Shown here piece after piece: positions 48,253 to 56,834 of a stretch of 64,000 nucleotides of DNA. A program made the position numbers and the translations under genes. The stretch is taken from assembly GCF_026340305.1 (NCBI RefSeq), contig NZ_JAPEPI010000001.1:3410001-3474000 (forward strand), written 5' to 3'. The notes beneath the pieces are model-generated. The model ran no database searches. It saw nothing but the letters and a program-made list of their open reading frames with translations, and had not been told where the DNA came from. Source of the DNA: Streptomyces sp. NBC_01381 (GTDB lineage: Bacteria > Actinomycetota > Actinomycetes > Streptomycetales > Streptomycetaceae). Numbering within the stretch: position 1 is the stretch's first letter; every line of letters begins with the position of its first letter.

Positions 48253-48993
48253 CTACCCTCGGGCGAACCTCTTCAGCTGGTTCATCGAGCCGTTGAAGAG
48301 ATTCTGATCACCCGGCAGCTCGCCGCCGTTGTCGTACTGCCAGATGGTCAAGTACGACCACCCCTTGGGCAGCGTCCCCGACGTCGACGACCAGCGCGCG
48401 AGCCACAGCGCGTGATTCGCCGCGAAGGCGCGGCTGCCGCCCGTGCAGTTGTTCCACCACTTGGTGGTCGTGTAGATCACGGGACGGCGTCCCGTCTGGC
48501 GCTGCACCTCGTTGCTGAACGACTTGATCCAGTTGACCATGCCGGTCTTGCTGAGGCCGTAGCACTTGCGTTTGCTGTACGGATTGTGCTCGATGTCGAG
48601 CGCGGGCGGCAGCGTCCAGCCGTCCGCCCGCCAGCGCCCGCCGTGGCTCATGAAGTACGCGGCCTGCTTCTTGCCGGACGACTTGTTCGGTACGGCGAAG
48701 TGGTACGCCCCGCGGACGATGCCCGCGTTGCGGGAGCCGTTGTACTGCTGCTTGAAGTGGGGATTGCGGTACGTGTGGGACTCGGTGGCCTTCACGTACA
48801 CGAAGCGTGCGCCCTTGCTCTTGGCCTTCTGCCAGTTGACGTTCTTCTGGTGCGACGAGACGTCGTGGCCCCTAGGCTTGCCCGCCGCCGAAACCGGAAT
48901 CTCGGCGAGGGCGGTCCCGCTCAGGGCCAGCGTTGCCACTGAGGCGGCGATGACGCGGGCGCGGCGACGGGACGGTTTGTGATCACGAGCCAT
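48253..48993 (-). CDS. Secreted GH25 lysozyme (N,O-diacetylmuramidase type)
   Basis: 246 residues. A basic Arg-rich start and hydrophobic core (about 13-37) form a signal peptide. The GH25 barrel follows: RGHDVSSHQ (D44), FVYVKATESHTYRNPHF, GAYHFAVPN, the catalytic-region PALDIEHN and the C-terminal YLTIWQYDN. It cleaves peptidoglycan glycan strands outside the cell. The gene stands alone and is divergent from the aldolase gene. Confidence 0.93.
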   Translation of the reverse strand: MARDHKPSRRRARVIAASVATLALSGTALAEIPVSAAGKPRGHDVSSHQKNVNWQKAKSKGARFVYVKATESHTYRNPHFKQQYNGSRNAGIVRGAYHFAVPNKSSGKKQAAYFMSHGGRWRADGWTLPPALDIEHNPYSKRKCYGLSKTGMVNWIKSFSNEVQRQTGRRPVIYTTTKWWNNCTGGSRAFAANHALWLARWSSTSGTLPKGWSYLTIWQYDNGGELPGDQNLFNGSMNQLKRFARG

Positions 48994-49171
48994 ATTTCCC
49001 CCCGGATGGCGACGTGCATGACAAATCCCCCAGAGGTTACTGGAAGATCACCGCATGCCGGTCGATCGCCAGCCAATCATCGCCAGAAGGGGATGTATGC
49101 CCATAACACGCCGATACGGACGCTCCGGCTCCGCACTGCGGTGCCGCGGTCCCGGCTGGCAGGATCACGGC

Positions 49172-49828
49172 ATGACTGAGCAGCGGCAGGACGCGGTGGA
49201 ACGGGCCTGGGGCGATCTCGTCGCGGCGGCTCGCAGGACCGTCTCGGACGGCCTGGTGGTCGGCACGTCGGGCAATGTCTCCGTACGCGTCGGCGGCACG
49301 GTCCTGGTCACCCCGAGCGGAGTCCCCTACGACCGCCTCACACCGCGGGACGCGGTCGGCGTCGACCTCGACGGCGCCCGGCTCTTCGGCGACCTCACCC
49401 CGACCAGCGAACTGCCGATGCACCTCGCGATCTACCGCAACACCTCCGCCGGGGCCGTGGTCCACACCCACGCGGTGCACGCCACGGCCGTCTCCACGCT
49501 GCTGCCGGAGCTGCCGCCGATCCACTACATGGCGGCCTCGATGGGCGGCCCCGCCCGCGTCGCCCGGTATGCGCCGTACGGCTCGGACGAGTTGGCCGAG
49601 AACATGCTGCACGCCCTGCGCGAGCGCACAGCTTGTCTCCTCCAGAACCACGGAACCATCACATACGGAGACACTCTGGACCAGGCATACGACCGCACGG
49701 CCCAGCTGGAATGGATGTGCCGCCTCTGGCTGACGGCAAGCGCGATCCCCGGCCACGCGCCGACCCTGCTGTCGGACGCCCAGCTACGGGAAGCGGAGGA
49801 CCGACTGCGGGGGTACGGGCAGGGGTAA
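49172..49828 (+). CDS. Class II aldolase/adducin family protein
   Basis: 218 residues resembling L-fuculose-phosphate or L-ribulose-phosphate type enzymes. GTSGNVSVR (31-39) binds phosphate, PTSELPMH has the acidic residue E80, H98 and H100 in VVHTHAVHA bind zinc, and a third histidine is in LLQNHGTITYG. It cleaves or epimerises a sugar phosphate or related acid; the substrate is unknown. Start ATG 49172 has AGGA upstream, and the longer frame to 49055 is unlikely. Confidence 0.88.
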   Translation: MTEQRQDAVERAWGDLVAAARRTVSDGLVVGTSGNVSVRVGGTVLVTPSGVPYDRLTPRDAVGVDLDGARLFGDLTPTSELPMHLAIYRNTSAGAVVHTHAVHATAVSTLLPELPPIHYMAASMGGPARVARYAPYGSDELAENMLHALRERTACLLQNHGTITYGDTLDQAYDRTAQLEWMCRLWLTASAIPGHAPTLLSDAQLREAEDRLRGYGQG

Positions 49829-49852
49829 GCCCTGCGGGGCCTCTCCCCAATC

Positions 49853-50064
49853 CCGCCCCTTCCCGATTTTCCGGCTCCGCCGGCCGCGCAGTTGCCGTCA
49901 TCACCGGCTTCGCCGAGTTCGTCCTCAAACGCCGGACGGGCTGAATCATCCAGCCCCTCCGGCGTTTGAGGAGCGGGGTCCGGGGCGGAGCCCCGTGGCG
50001 TCCACCACTTCGGGGGTCTGGGGGCGGAGCCCCCAGTTTCGGGAAGGGGCGGGATTGGGGAAGA
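49853..50064. repeat. Dispersed intergenic repeat, family 1, copy C (composite)
   Basis: The first part (49853-49945) is the inverted second half of copy A (CCCCTTCCCGATTTTCCGGC, then GTTCGTCCTCAAACGCCGGA). It is followed by the facing block CCTCCGGCGTTTGAGGAGCG, two hairpins (GGGGCGGAGCCCC; GGGGGCGGAGCCCCC), and a closing TTTCGGGAAGGGGCGG as in copy A. It fills the 327-bp gap between the aldolase and hydrolase genes. No gene is visible. Confidence 0.75.
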
Positions 50065-50155
50065 AGCCCGCCGCAGGCGCAACGGTCCGCAGCCGGAATC
50101 ACTCCACAGCCCCCGTCCACTGGCCCTACCCAGCCACCCCGCCGACACTGGACAC

Positions 50156-51289
50156 GTGCGCCCAGCCAAAGCGACGGCAACGGCCGTCACCGCCGCAGCG
50201 ACCGCCCTCCTGGCCGGCGCAGCCGCCATCGCGGCGGGCCGCGTCGCCAGCAACGCCGCCCTCAAGACCCCGGCAGGCCGCCCCCTGCCGGGGCCCCGCC
50301 TCACGGTCCACGCCACGGCGGCAGGCCAGATCACCCTGACCCGCGCCCTCGCGAGCCTGCGCCCCGGCAGATACGGCCTCGGCGGCGCCGGCAGCCACGC
50401 GGTGATCGGCCCGGTCGTCGACTCCGCGCCGCACGAGGCCGACACCGTCGTACGCCGCCTGGAAGCCGTCACCCACGGCACCCTGGACCCCGGCGCCCGG
50501 GTCCGGCTCACCCCGCAGGTGTACATCGGCGACCCGCACGCCGCGCTCGACATCGACCACGCGGACGTGGACATCCCCGGAGAACTCGGCGGCCTGCCCG
50601 CCTGGTTCGTGCCCGGCGCCCGCGACACCTGGGTGATCACCGTGCACGGCCTCGGCACCACCCGCGAGCACCCCATGGTCGTCATGGACTTCCTGCACCG
50701 CCTGCAGTTCCCCATCCTCGACCTCGCCTACCGAGGCGACCTCGGCGCACCCCGCTCCCCGGACGGCCTCGGCCACCTCGGCGAGACCGAGTGGCGCGAC
50801 CTCGACGCGGCCATCCGCTACGCCGTGCGCTACGGCGCAGAGAACGTGATCGTGCACGGCTGGTCCACCGGCGCCGCCATGGCCCTGCACGCCGCCGCGT
50901 ACTCGGCCCTGCGCGACCGCATCAGCGGCCTCGTGCTGGACTCCCCGGTGCTCGACTGGGAGGTCACCCTGCGTGCGCTCGCCGCGGCCCGGCGCACGCC
51001 GGGCTTCCTGCTGCCGCTCGCGGTGCGCGCCGCCCAGGGACGGACCGGCCTGCGCGGCGACCGCATCCTGGAGGCCGCCCACCCCGACGTGCTCAAGGTG
51101 CCGACCCTGCTCTTCCACGGCCCCGACGACGTCATCGCCCCCTGGGGCCTGTCCCGGCAACTGGCCGCCCGGCGCCCGGAACTCGTCACTCTCCACACGG
51201 TTCCGGATGCGCCCCACGGCGCCATGTGGAACGCGGACCCGGCGGGCTACGAAGAGGTGCTGCGGCGCTTCCTCACGCCCCTGATGTAG
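50156..51289 (+). CDS. Alpha/beta hydrolase
   Basis: 377 residues. An N-terminal hydrophobic segment (about 8-28) suggests membrane anchoring or export. After about 130 residues without clear homology, the hydrolase fold shows VITVHGLGTTREHP (oxyanion region), the nucleophile serine in VHGWSTGAAMAL (about 243), the aspartate in LFHGPDDVIAPW, and a histidine in VPDAPHGAMWN. The substrate is unknown. GTG start at 50156, immediately after the repeat spacer. Confidence 0.85.
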   Translation: MRPAKATATAVTAAATALLAGAAAIAAGRVASNAALKTPAGRPLPGPRLTVHATAAGQITLTRALASLRPGRYGLGGAGSHAVIGPVVDSAPHEADTVVRRLEAVTHGTLDPGARVRLTPQVYIGDPHAALDIDHADVDIPGELGGLPAWFVPGARDTWVITVHGLGTTREHPMVVMDFLHRLQFPILDLAYRGDLGAPRSPDGLGHLGETEWRDLDAAIRYAVRYGAENVIVHGWSTGAAMALHAAAYSALRDRISGLVLDSPVLDWEVTLRALAAARRTPGFLLPLAVRAAQGRTGLRGDRILEAAHPDVLKVPTLLFHGPDDVIAPWGLSRQLAARRPELVTLHTVPDAPHGAMWNADPAGYEEVLRRFLTPLM

Positions 51290-51377
51290 CACCCCGCGCA
51301 CCCCGGACGTAGCGCTCCGGAGCCTCACGAAGTCATTCCGTTTGGGTTTTCGGACCGTCAACAGGAAGACTGCTCCC

Positions 51378-52817
51378 GTGACGTCCCGTATCCCGCGCGA
51401 CTCAAGGCTCCGACTCGTCCGTGCTCAGTCCCCGATGGCCGAGAGGCGAGCAGCGGCGGATCGCGGCGCAGCGCGCCCCCTGACTGCTCCCGGCGCAGTG
51501 ACCGAGGCCCGTTCGCGCCGTCCCGCGCCCCGGCCGCCCGAGGGCACACCGGCCCCCGCCGAGCTGGCCCGCATGGCCCGCGCCGGTCTCGCCGACGCCG
51601 TGCGGGTGGCCCGCTGGGCCGACGCGTCGCTGCGCCCGGGAAGCGGCGGGGGCGAGCGCGACGGCAAAGGAACCCTCTCCACCGCCACCGCCGAACGGGC
51701 CGCCGCGGAACTCGCCCTGACCGCGGATCAGGTCAGGGCGGACTGGGACACCGCACGGCTCGCCGGCCTCGTCGAGGTGCACGGCGACAGCGCGCGCCCC
51801 GGCTGGCGCCTGCGCGCCTGGGACCGCGACGACGCCGCCGTGCTGCGCGGCTGGGTCGCGCTGTTCGACGCCTGGTCCCTGGCGCACGCGGCATCGCGCG
51901 AACTGCCGCCCGCCGCCGTCGCCGAGACCGTCGAGGCCATGCCGCAGCTCCTCACCCTGCTGCAGCTCTCGGCGGGTCCCGTCCCCCTGCCGCAGCTCCT
52001 TGACCTCCTGGACCAGCGCGTCACGGAACTGCGTACGGAACGCTGCGAGATCCCCTACGGCCCGCAGCCCGAGCCGGTGGACCCCGATGACGCCCCTTCC
52101 CTGCCCACCCTCCTCGACTGGGCCCTGCGCGGTCTCGCCGCCGTCGGCGCGCTGACGTACGCCGACGGGCAGGCCACGCTCACGCCGCTCGGCAGCTGGG
52201 CGGTCTGGGTCAAGCTGGAGCAGATCTGCGTGGCCGCGCAGAGCCCGGCGGGGAACATCGAGCAGGCGGCCGCCGACATGCTGCGCGGCTGCGCACGCCT
52301 GCGCCCCAAAGCGGCCCGCTCCGAGTACCGCGCCTGGCTCGCCGCGCGCCCCGTGGGCAGCGCCGTCACCGAGCTCCTGGAGGCGGCACGCGGCGAGGAC
52401 GCCCTGCTGCGCGGCCTCGCCTTCGAGGCCCTGCGGGTGGTCGGCGCCCCGGCCGAGGCCGAGGTGCGGGCCGTCGTGGACGAGACCTCGCTGCGGCCGT
52501 ACGCCCTGATCTGGCTGGCCGAGCAGGAGGGCGCGGACCCCGAGGACGTCCACCTGGTCCTGACCCGTGACGAGTCGACGTGGCTGTGGGTCGACACCGC
52601 CGCGGCCGTCGCCGACCACGGCGAGACCCATCTGCTCATCCGCCACCTGGAGTCCGCGGTCCAGCCCACGGTGCCCGCGCTCCTGGACGAGGTGCGCCGG
52701 ATCGGCCACCCCCGCACCGTCCAGGTCCTGGTCGCGCTCGCCGCCGCGCACCCCGACCCGGCGCTCGCGAAGGCCGTCCGCCGGGCTGCGTTCCAGGTGC
52801 ACACCGGAGGGGTGTAG
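51378..52817 (+). CDS. Conserved-looking protein of unknown function
   Basis: About 479 residues from a GTG at 51378 (AGGAAG is 10 bp upstream); an in-frame TTG at 51342 is less likely. The N-terminal 60 residues are Arg/Pro-rich. A segment at about 110-300 has winged-helix-like character (LTADQVRADWDTARLAGLVEV; ALTYADGQATLTPLGSWAVW). Residues from about 330 to the end look like helical HEAT-type repeats (LLRGLAFEALRVVGAPAEAE; VLVALAAAHPDPALAKAVRR). I recognise no named family. It precedes, and converges on, the metallopeptidase gene. Confidence 0.7.
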   Translation: MTSRIPRDSRLRLVRAQSPMAERRAAADRGAARPLTAPGAVTEARSRRPAPRPPEGTPAPAELARMARAGLADAVRVARWADASLRPGSGGGERDGKGTLSTATAERAAAELALTADQVRADWDTARLAGLVEVHGDSARPGWRLRAWDRDDAAVLRGWVALFDAWSLAHAASRELPPAAVAETVEAMPQLLTLLQLSAGPVPLPQLLDLLDQRVTELRTERCEIPYGPQPEPVDPDDAPSLPTLLDWALRGLAAVGALTYADGQATLTPLGSWAVWVKLEQICVAAQSPAGNIEQAAADMLRGCARLRPKAARSEYRAWLAARPVGSAVTELLEAARGEDALLRGLAFEALRVVGAPAEAEVRAVVDETSLRPYALIWLAEQEGADPEDVHLVLTRDESTWLWVDTAAAVADHGETHLLIRHLESAVQPTVPALLDEVRRIGHPRTVQVLVALAAAHPDPALAKAVRRAAFQVHTGGV

Positions 52818-52830
52818 CGGCCCGTCCGGC

Positions 52831-53721
52831 TCACCGGAAGGTGTTGCACTGCCCCATGTCGCCGGTGCGGTAGCCCTCGTAGAACCACTGCTGCCGCTGC
52901 TCGGCCGAGCCGTGCGTCCAGGTCTCGGGTGTGACCCGGCCCTGGAACCTCTCCTGGATGCGGTCGTCGCCGACCGCGGCCGCCGCGTCCAGGCCCTCGC
53001 GGATGTCCGCCTCGGTGAGACTGGTGATCAGCGGCCTGCCCGTCCGGTCGTCGGGGGTGCGGGTCGCGTGCCGCGCCCACACCCCGGCATAGCAGTCGGC
53101 CTGCAGCTCGACCTTCACCGCGTTGCTGTTCTGCCCGGTGCGCCCGTCCTGGGAGCGCTGCAGCGTCCCCATGAGGTTCTGTACGTGGTGCCCGTACTCG
53201 TGCGCCACGACGTACGCCTGCGCGAAGGGGCCGCCGCTGGAGCCGAACGTGGTCCGCAGCTCCTCGAAGAACCCCAGGTCCAGATAGACCTTCCGGTCAC
53301 CGGGGCAGTAGAAGGGGCCGACCGCCGACGACGCCGCGCCGCACGCGGTGCCCACCCTGCTGGTGAAAGGGACCGTCTGCGCGGGGGAGTAGGTCCCGCC
53401 CCTGAGCTGGAACTCCGGACGCCAGTAGTCCTGCAGGCTGTTGACCACCGCCACGATCCGGCAGTCCTCCTTGGTGTTCGCGTCCTGTCCCGTACGGCAG
53501 TTCTGCTGCACCTGCGCCACGGACGAGGACGATGCGGCGGGCTCTTCGCCGCCCGACGAGAGGCCGAGCTGGTCGGGGCCGACCCCGAAGAGCAGCCCGA
53601 GGACGAGCGCGATCAGGCCCGCGATGCCGCCGCCGACCGTCGCCCTGCCGCCGGGAATCCGGCTGCCCCGCACGTCCTGCACCTCGGACGTGTCCAGATC
53701 GGCGTCGTCGTCGAACTGCAT
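52831..53721 (-). CDS. Membrane-anchored neutral zinc metallopeptidase (YpfJ-like)
   Basis: 296 residues. A cytoplasmic acidic N terminus and one transmembrane helix (31-47) are followed by an extracellular domain. The zincin motif HEYGHH is at 174-179 ([15 protein letters not shown]), the downstream glutamate is in [12 protein letters not shown], and several cysteines probably form disulfides. This is the putative neutral zinc metallopeptidase family (Zn_peptidase). The substrate is unknown. Confidence 0.9.
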   Translation of the reverse strand: MQFDDDADLDTSEVQDVRGSRIPGGRATVGGGIAGLIALVLGLLFGVGPDQLGLSSGGEEPAASSSSVAQVQQNCRTGQDANTKEDCRIVAVVNSLQDYWRPEFQLRGGTYSPAQTVPFTSRVGTACGAASSAVGPFYCPGDRKVYLDLGFFEELRTTFGSSGGPFAQAYVVAHEYGHHVQNLMGTLQRSQDGRTGQNSNAVKVELQADCYAGVWARHATRTPDDRTGRPLITSLTEADIREGLDAAAAVGDDRIQERFQGRVTPETWTHGSAEQRQQWFYEGYRTGDMGQCNTFR

Positions 53722-53955
53722 GGGCGCACCCCCCTCTGCCTCGCATCCGGGGCGGCGTCCGCAGTCCCGCGCCGACCGTTCGGCCCCTTCATCCTGATAG
53801 GCCCCTCCCCGTGCGGCGCCGGACGGAGGGCCGAACGGGGGACGCCCGCCGAGTGGCGCGCCGGACGACCGGGGCGTGCGCTGCCGCCGCCGCTACGCTC
53901 TGCGCCTGTTCCGTGGGCATCGGCCGGGAACGGGCCGTGAGCATCGGCCGGGCAT

Positions 53956-54036
53956 GGGTACCAAAGGGGCGCGTCGTGAGCTGGGTACCAAAGGGGCGGG
54001 TCGTGACGTGGGTACGAAGGGGGCGCGTCATGGCCG
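53956..54036 (+). repeat. Three 27-bp tandem repeats, each with an RBS-like run and a start codon
   Basis: The units start at 53956, 53983 and 54010 (GGGTACCAAAGGGGCG, then GTCGTGA or the like). Each has AAAGGGG or AAGGGGG followed 6 bp later by GTG, GTG or ATG (53976, 54003, 54030), all in the frame of the downstream gene. The rest of the 308-bp gap 53722-54029 shows only a GCATCGGCCGGG duplication at about 53927-53952. Confidence 0.8.
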
Positions 54037-55046
54037 TCGCACCGATCGAGGCGACCGGGCCGCAGGAGACGGCACCGCAGGCGACGGGATCACGAGCGAC
54101 AGAACCGCAGGCGACCGGACTGCGGCCGACGGGATCACGGGTGACCGGACCGCAGGCGACCGGACTGCGGCCGACGGGATCACGGGTGACCGGACCGCAG
54201 GCGACCGGACTGCGGCCGACGGGATCACGGGTGACCGGACCGCAGGCGACCGGACTGCGGCCGACGGGATCACGGGTGACCGGACCGCAGGCGACCGGAC
54301 CCCGGGCGACGGCCGCCCGCCGCGGCTCCCGGCTCGCGCTCCCGGTGGCCCTCGCCCTCCTCGCCCTCCCGCTGATCACCGCCGCCCACCACGCGCGCCC
54401 GGCTCCCTACGGAGACCACATCACCGTCCACGCGCGCGTGGCCGCCGGCAGCGCCGCCCCCGAGCTCCGCACGAAGGGGCCAACCGTCGAGGCGTACGAC
54501 CCGGCGACCGGCCGCGCACGCTGGACCTACGGCCGCGCCGGACACCGCCCGCTCGCGCTGCTCCCCGCCCCCGGCCACGCCGTCGCGCTCTGGAGCGACG
54601 GCCTGGTCACCGACACCGCGCGCGCCGCCGGCAGCGCCGTCCGCTGGCACCGTGCCATCCCCGGCAGCGCCTCCTGGCTGCGCACCCCCGCCGCCCGGGG
54701 CGCCGCCGGAGTCCTGCAGCCGCTCGACCCGCACGGCCGCATGATCGCCGTCGTCACCCCGCACCGCATCGCCGCCTACCGCACCGCCGACGGCGACCTG
54801 CGCTGGGTGCTGCCCGCCCGCGGTGGCTGCGCCTTCGAGCCCGCCCGCTCCGTACGCCACCGCGCGGCCCTCCTGGTGGCCCAGCCCTGCGGCGACGCCG
54901 CCACCCCGTGGACCTCACAGCTGATCGCGGTGGACGACCTCGGCCGGATCGTGCCGCGCCGCACCCCGCTGGGCAACGAGCTGCCGGGGGCCGCCCCCGA
55001 CGACGTACCGAACCGGGCAGAAAAAGTGTTTGCGCGGCCCCGGTAG
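54030..55046 (+). CDS. Repeat-containing membrane protein with PQQ-like extracellular domain
   Basis: 338 residues if the ATG at 54030 is used; in-frame GTGs at 54003, 53976 and 53938 would lengthen it. Residues of about 10-90 are Thr/Pro/Gly repeats encoded by a 45-bp tandem repeat (unit GLRPTGSRVTGPQAT). One transmembrane helix follows at about 95-115 (LALPVALALLALPLI). The C-terminal part looks like blades of a PQQ-type beta-propeller (VEAYDPATGRARWTYGRAG; HRIAAYRTADGDLRWVLPA). The function is unknown. It is not a secreted enzyme by any visible motif. The stop codon TAG lies within the -10-like TAGAAT of the next unit. Confidence 0.7.
   Translation: MAVAPIEATGPQETAPQATGSRATEPQATGLRPTGSRVTGPQATGLRPTGSRVTGPQATGLRPTGSRVTGPQATGLRPTGSRVTGPQATGPRATAARRGSRLALPVALALLALPLITAAHHARPAPYGDHITVHARVAAGSAAPELRTKGPTVEAYDPATGRARWTYGRAGHRPLALLPAPGHAVALWSDGLVTDTARAAGSAVRWHRAIPGSASWLRTPAARGAAGVLQPLDPHGRMIAVVTPHRIAAYRTADGDLRWVLPARGGCAFEPARSVRHRAALLVAQPCGDAATPWTSQLIAVDDLGRIVPRRTPLGNELPGAAPDDVPNRAEKVFARPR
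54111..54290 (+). repeat. Four perfect 45-bp tandem repeats (coding minisatellite)
   Basis: Units start at 54111, 54156, 54201 and 54246. Each is GCGACCGGACTGCGGCCGAC followed by GGGATCACGGGTGACCGGAC and CGCAG. A degenerate unit precedes (54066-54110) and a partial one follows. Unit length is a multiple of three, so copy number can change without frameshift. The repeats keep other frames and the minus strand open as well. Confidence 0.95.
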
Positions 55047-55049
55047 AAT
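55044..55049 (+). promoter_or_regulatory. Putative -10 element before the ABC-F leader ORF
   Basis: TAGAAT at 55044-55049 would place a transcription start about 7 nt downstream, at or next to the ATG at 55057, predicting a nearly leaderless mRNA. No clear -35 sequence is visible. Confidence 0.45.
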
Positions 55050-55056
55050 TGCCGTC

Positions 55057-55080
55057 ATGGCCATTCTCCTCGTGCATTAG
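55057..55080 (+). CDS. Seven-codon upstream ORF (MAILLVH) before the ABC-F gene
   Basis: ATG-GCC-ATT-CTC-CTC-GTG-CAT-TAG at 55057-55080, 61 bp before the ABC-F start. The -10-like TAGAAT just upstream suggests leaderless translation. Two competing stems follow: GGCG/CGCC at 55083-55094, and GACGGCG (55080-55086) with CGCCGTC (55110-55116). Short hydrophobic leader peptides of this kind control some ABC-F ribosome-protection genes by stalling. That role here is inference. Confidence 0.4.
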   Translation: MAILLVH

Positions 55081-55141
55081 ACGGCGTGATCGCCCTCCAT
55101 CAACCCTTCCGCCGTCCTTCCCCCTGCCCTGGAGTCTGTCC

Positions 55142-56740
55142 GTGATCACCGCTTCCGGCATCGAGCTGCGCGCCGGCGCCCGCATCCTCATCGAGAACGC
55201 CACCTTCCGCATCGCCAAGGGCGACCGCATCGGTCTGGTGGGCCGCAACGGCGCGGGCAAGACCACGCTCACCAAGTGCCTGGCCGGTGAGGGCATCCCG
55301 GCCGGCGGCACCATCAGCCGCTCCGGAGAGGTCGGCTACCTCCCGCAGGACCCCCGCACCGGCGACCTCGACGTGCTGGCCCGCGACCGCATCCTCTCCG
55401 CCCGCGGACTCGACGTACTCATCCGCAAGATGCGTGAGAACGAACAGCGCATCGCCAGCGGCTCGGGCGCCACCCGCGACAAGGCGATGCGGCAGTACGA
55501 ACGCCAGGAGACGGAGTTCCTCACCAAGGGCGGGTACGCCGCCGAGGCCGAGGCCGCCACCATCGCCGCCGCGCTCAACCTCCCCGACCGGGTGCTCGGC
55601 CAGCCCCTGCACACGCTCTCCGGTGGTCAGCGCCGCCGTATCGAGCTGGCCCGGATCCTCTTCTCGGACGCCGACACGCTCCTCCTCGACGAGCCCACGA
55701 ACCACCTCGACGCCGACTCCATCGTCTGGCTGCGGGACTACCTGAAGACGTACCGCGGCGGCTTCATCGTGATCTCCCACGACGTCGACCTGGTCGAGAC
55801 GGTCGTCAACAAGGTCTTCTATCTGGACGCCAACCGCACCCAGATCGACGTCTACAACATGGGCTGGAAGCTCTACCAGCAGCAGCGCGAGTCCGACGAG
55901 AAGCGCCGCAAGCGCGAGCGTCAGAACGCCGAGAAGAAGGCCTCCCAGCTCCACTCGCAGGCCGACAAGATGCGGGCCAAGGCCACCAAGACCGTCGCCG
56001 CGCAGAACATGGCCAAGCGTGCCGACAAGCTCCTCGCGGGCCTGGAGGAGGTGCGCCAGAGCGACAAGGTCGCCAAGCTGCGCTTCCCGGACCCCTCGCC
56101 GTGCGGCAAGACGCCGCTGATGGCGGAGGGCCTTTCGAAGTCGTACGGCTCGCTGGAGATCTTCACCGATGTCGACCTCGCCATCGACAAGGGATCCCGC
56201 GTCGTCATCCTGGGCCTGAACGGCGCGGGCAAGACCACCCTGCTCCGGCTTCTCGGCGGCGCCGAGAAGCCCGACACCGGACAGGTCATAGAGGGCCACG
56301 GCCTCAAGCTCGGGTACTACGCCCAGGAGCACGAGACCCTCGACCCGGAGCGCACGGTCCTGGAGAACATGCGCTCGGCCGCCCCGGACCTCGACCTCGT
56401 CCAGGTCCGCAAGACGCTCGGCTCGTTCCTCTTCTCCGGGGACGACGTCGACAAGCCGGCGGGCGTGCTCTCTGGCGGTGAGAAGACCCGGCTCGCGCTG
56501 GCGACCCTGGTCGTCTCGTCCGCCAACGTCCTGCTCCTCGACGAGCCCACCAACAACCTCGACCCGGCAAGCCGCGAGGAGATCCTCGGCGCCCTGCGCA
56601 CGTACAAGGGCGCGGTCGTCCTCGTCACGCACGACGAGGGCGCGGTGGACGCCCTCCAGCCGGAGCGGATCATCCTGCTGCCCGACGGCGTCGAGGACCT
56701 GTGGGGCCAGGACTACGCGGATCTGGTCGCACTCGCCTGA
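55142..56740 (+). CDS. ABC-F family ATPase (ribosome-associated type)
   Basis: 532 residues, two ATP-binding domains and no transmembrane segment. Domain 1: GRNGAGKTT, LSGGQRRRIELARIL and LLLDEPTNHLD. Linker: a long charged helix (about 235-300; QQQRESDEKRRKRERQNAEK) that in ABC-F proteins reaches toward the ribosomal tRNA sites. Domain 2: GLNGAGKTT, LSGGEKTRLALATL and LLLDEPTNNLD. ABC-F proteins act in translation (EttA-like) or protect ribosomes from antibiotics. Which applies is not clear. GTG start at 55142 with GGAG 7 bp upstream. Confidence 0.95.
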   Translation: MITASGIELRAGARILIENATFRIAKGDRIGLVGRNGAGKTTLTKCLAGEGIPAGGTISRSGEVGYLPQDPRTGDLDVLARDRILSARGLDVLIRKMRENEQRIASGSGATRDKAMRQYERQETEFLTKGGYAAEAEAATIAAALNLPDRVLGQPLHTLSGGQRRRIELARILFSDADTLLLDEPTNHLDADSIVWLRDYLKTYRGGFIVISHDVDLVETVVNKVFYLDANRTQIDVYNMGWKLYQQQRESDEKRRKRERQNAEKKASQLHSQADKMRAKATKTVAAQNMAKRADKLLAGLEEVRQSDKVAKLRFPDPSPCGKTPLMAEGLSKSYGSLEIFTDVDLAIDKGSRVVILGLNGAGKTTLLRLLGGAEKPDTGQVIEGHGLKLGYYAQEHETLDPERTVLENMRSAAPDLDLVQVRKTLGSFLFSGDDVDKPAGVLSGGEKTRLALATLVVSSANVLLLDEPTNNLDPASREEILGALRTYKGAVVLVTHDEGAVDALQPERIILLPDGVEDLWGQDYADLVALA

Positions 56741-56784
56741 TCTCTCCTGACCCGCGGGCCTCGCGCGAGGGGTCCACTTTGGTT

Positions 56785-56834
56785 GATCGAATAACTGATC
56801 CACTGCGTATGGATCATTCGGCCGATCCGTGATC
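56785..56834 (+). promoter_or_regulatory. Cluster of five GATC sites upstream of gbn
   Basis: GATC occurs at 56785, 56797, 56812, 56824 and 56831, five sites in 50 bp, in an AT-richer part of the 381-bp gap before gbn. Gbn is a GATC-binding nucleoid protein in S. coelicolor, so autoregulation is possible. The remainder of the gap (56741-57121) holds no gene that I accept. Confidence 0.6.

Noticed and set aside
54111..54290. Possible CRISPR array
   Set aside because: The units are directly tandem with no spacers, lie within a coding frame, and no cas genes are present.
53789..54379. Minus-strand ORF made of ACGPVTRDPVGRSPV-type repeats
   Set aside because: A by-product of the stop-free 45-bp repeat. 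There is no ribosome-binding site or homology.
53876..56740. 954-codon frame that would fuse the tandem-repeat region to the ABC-F protein
   Set aside because: The part before 55142 is Arg/Pro-rich shadow of the PQQ-like gene, kept open by the 45-bp repeats. The ABC-F protein has its own GTG with a ribosome-binding site.
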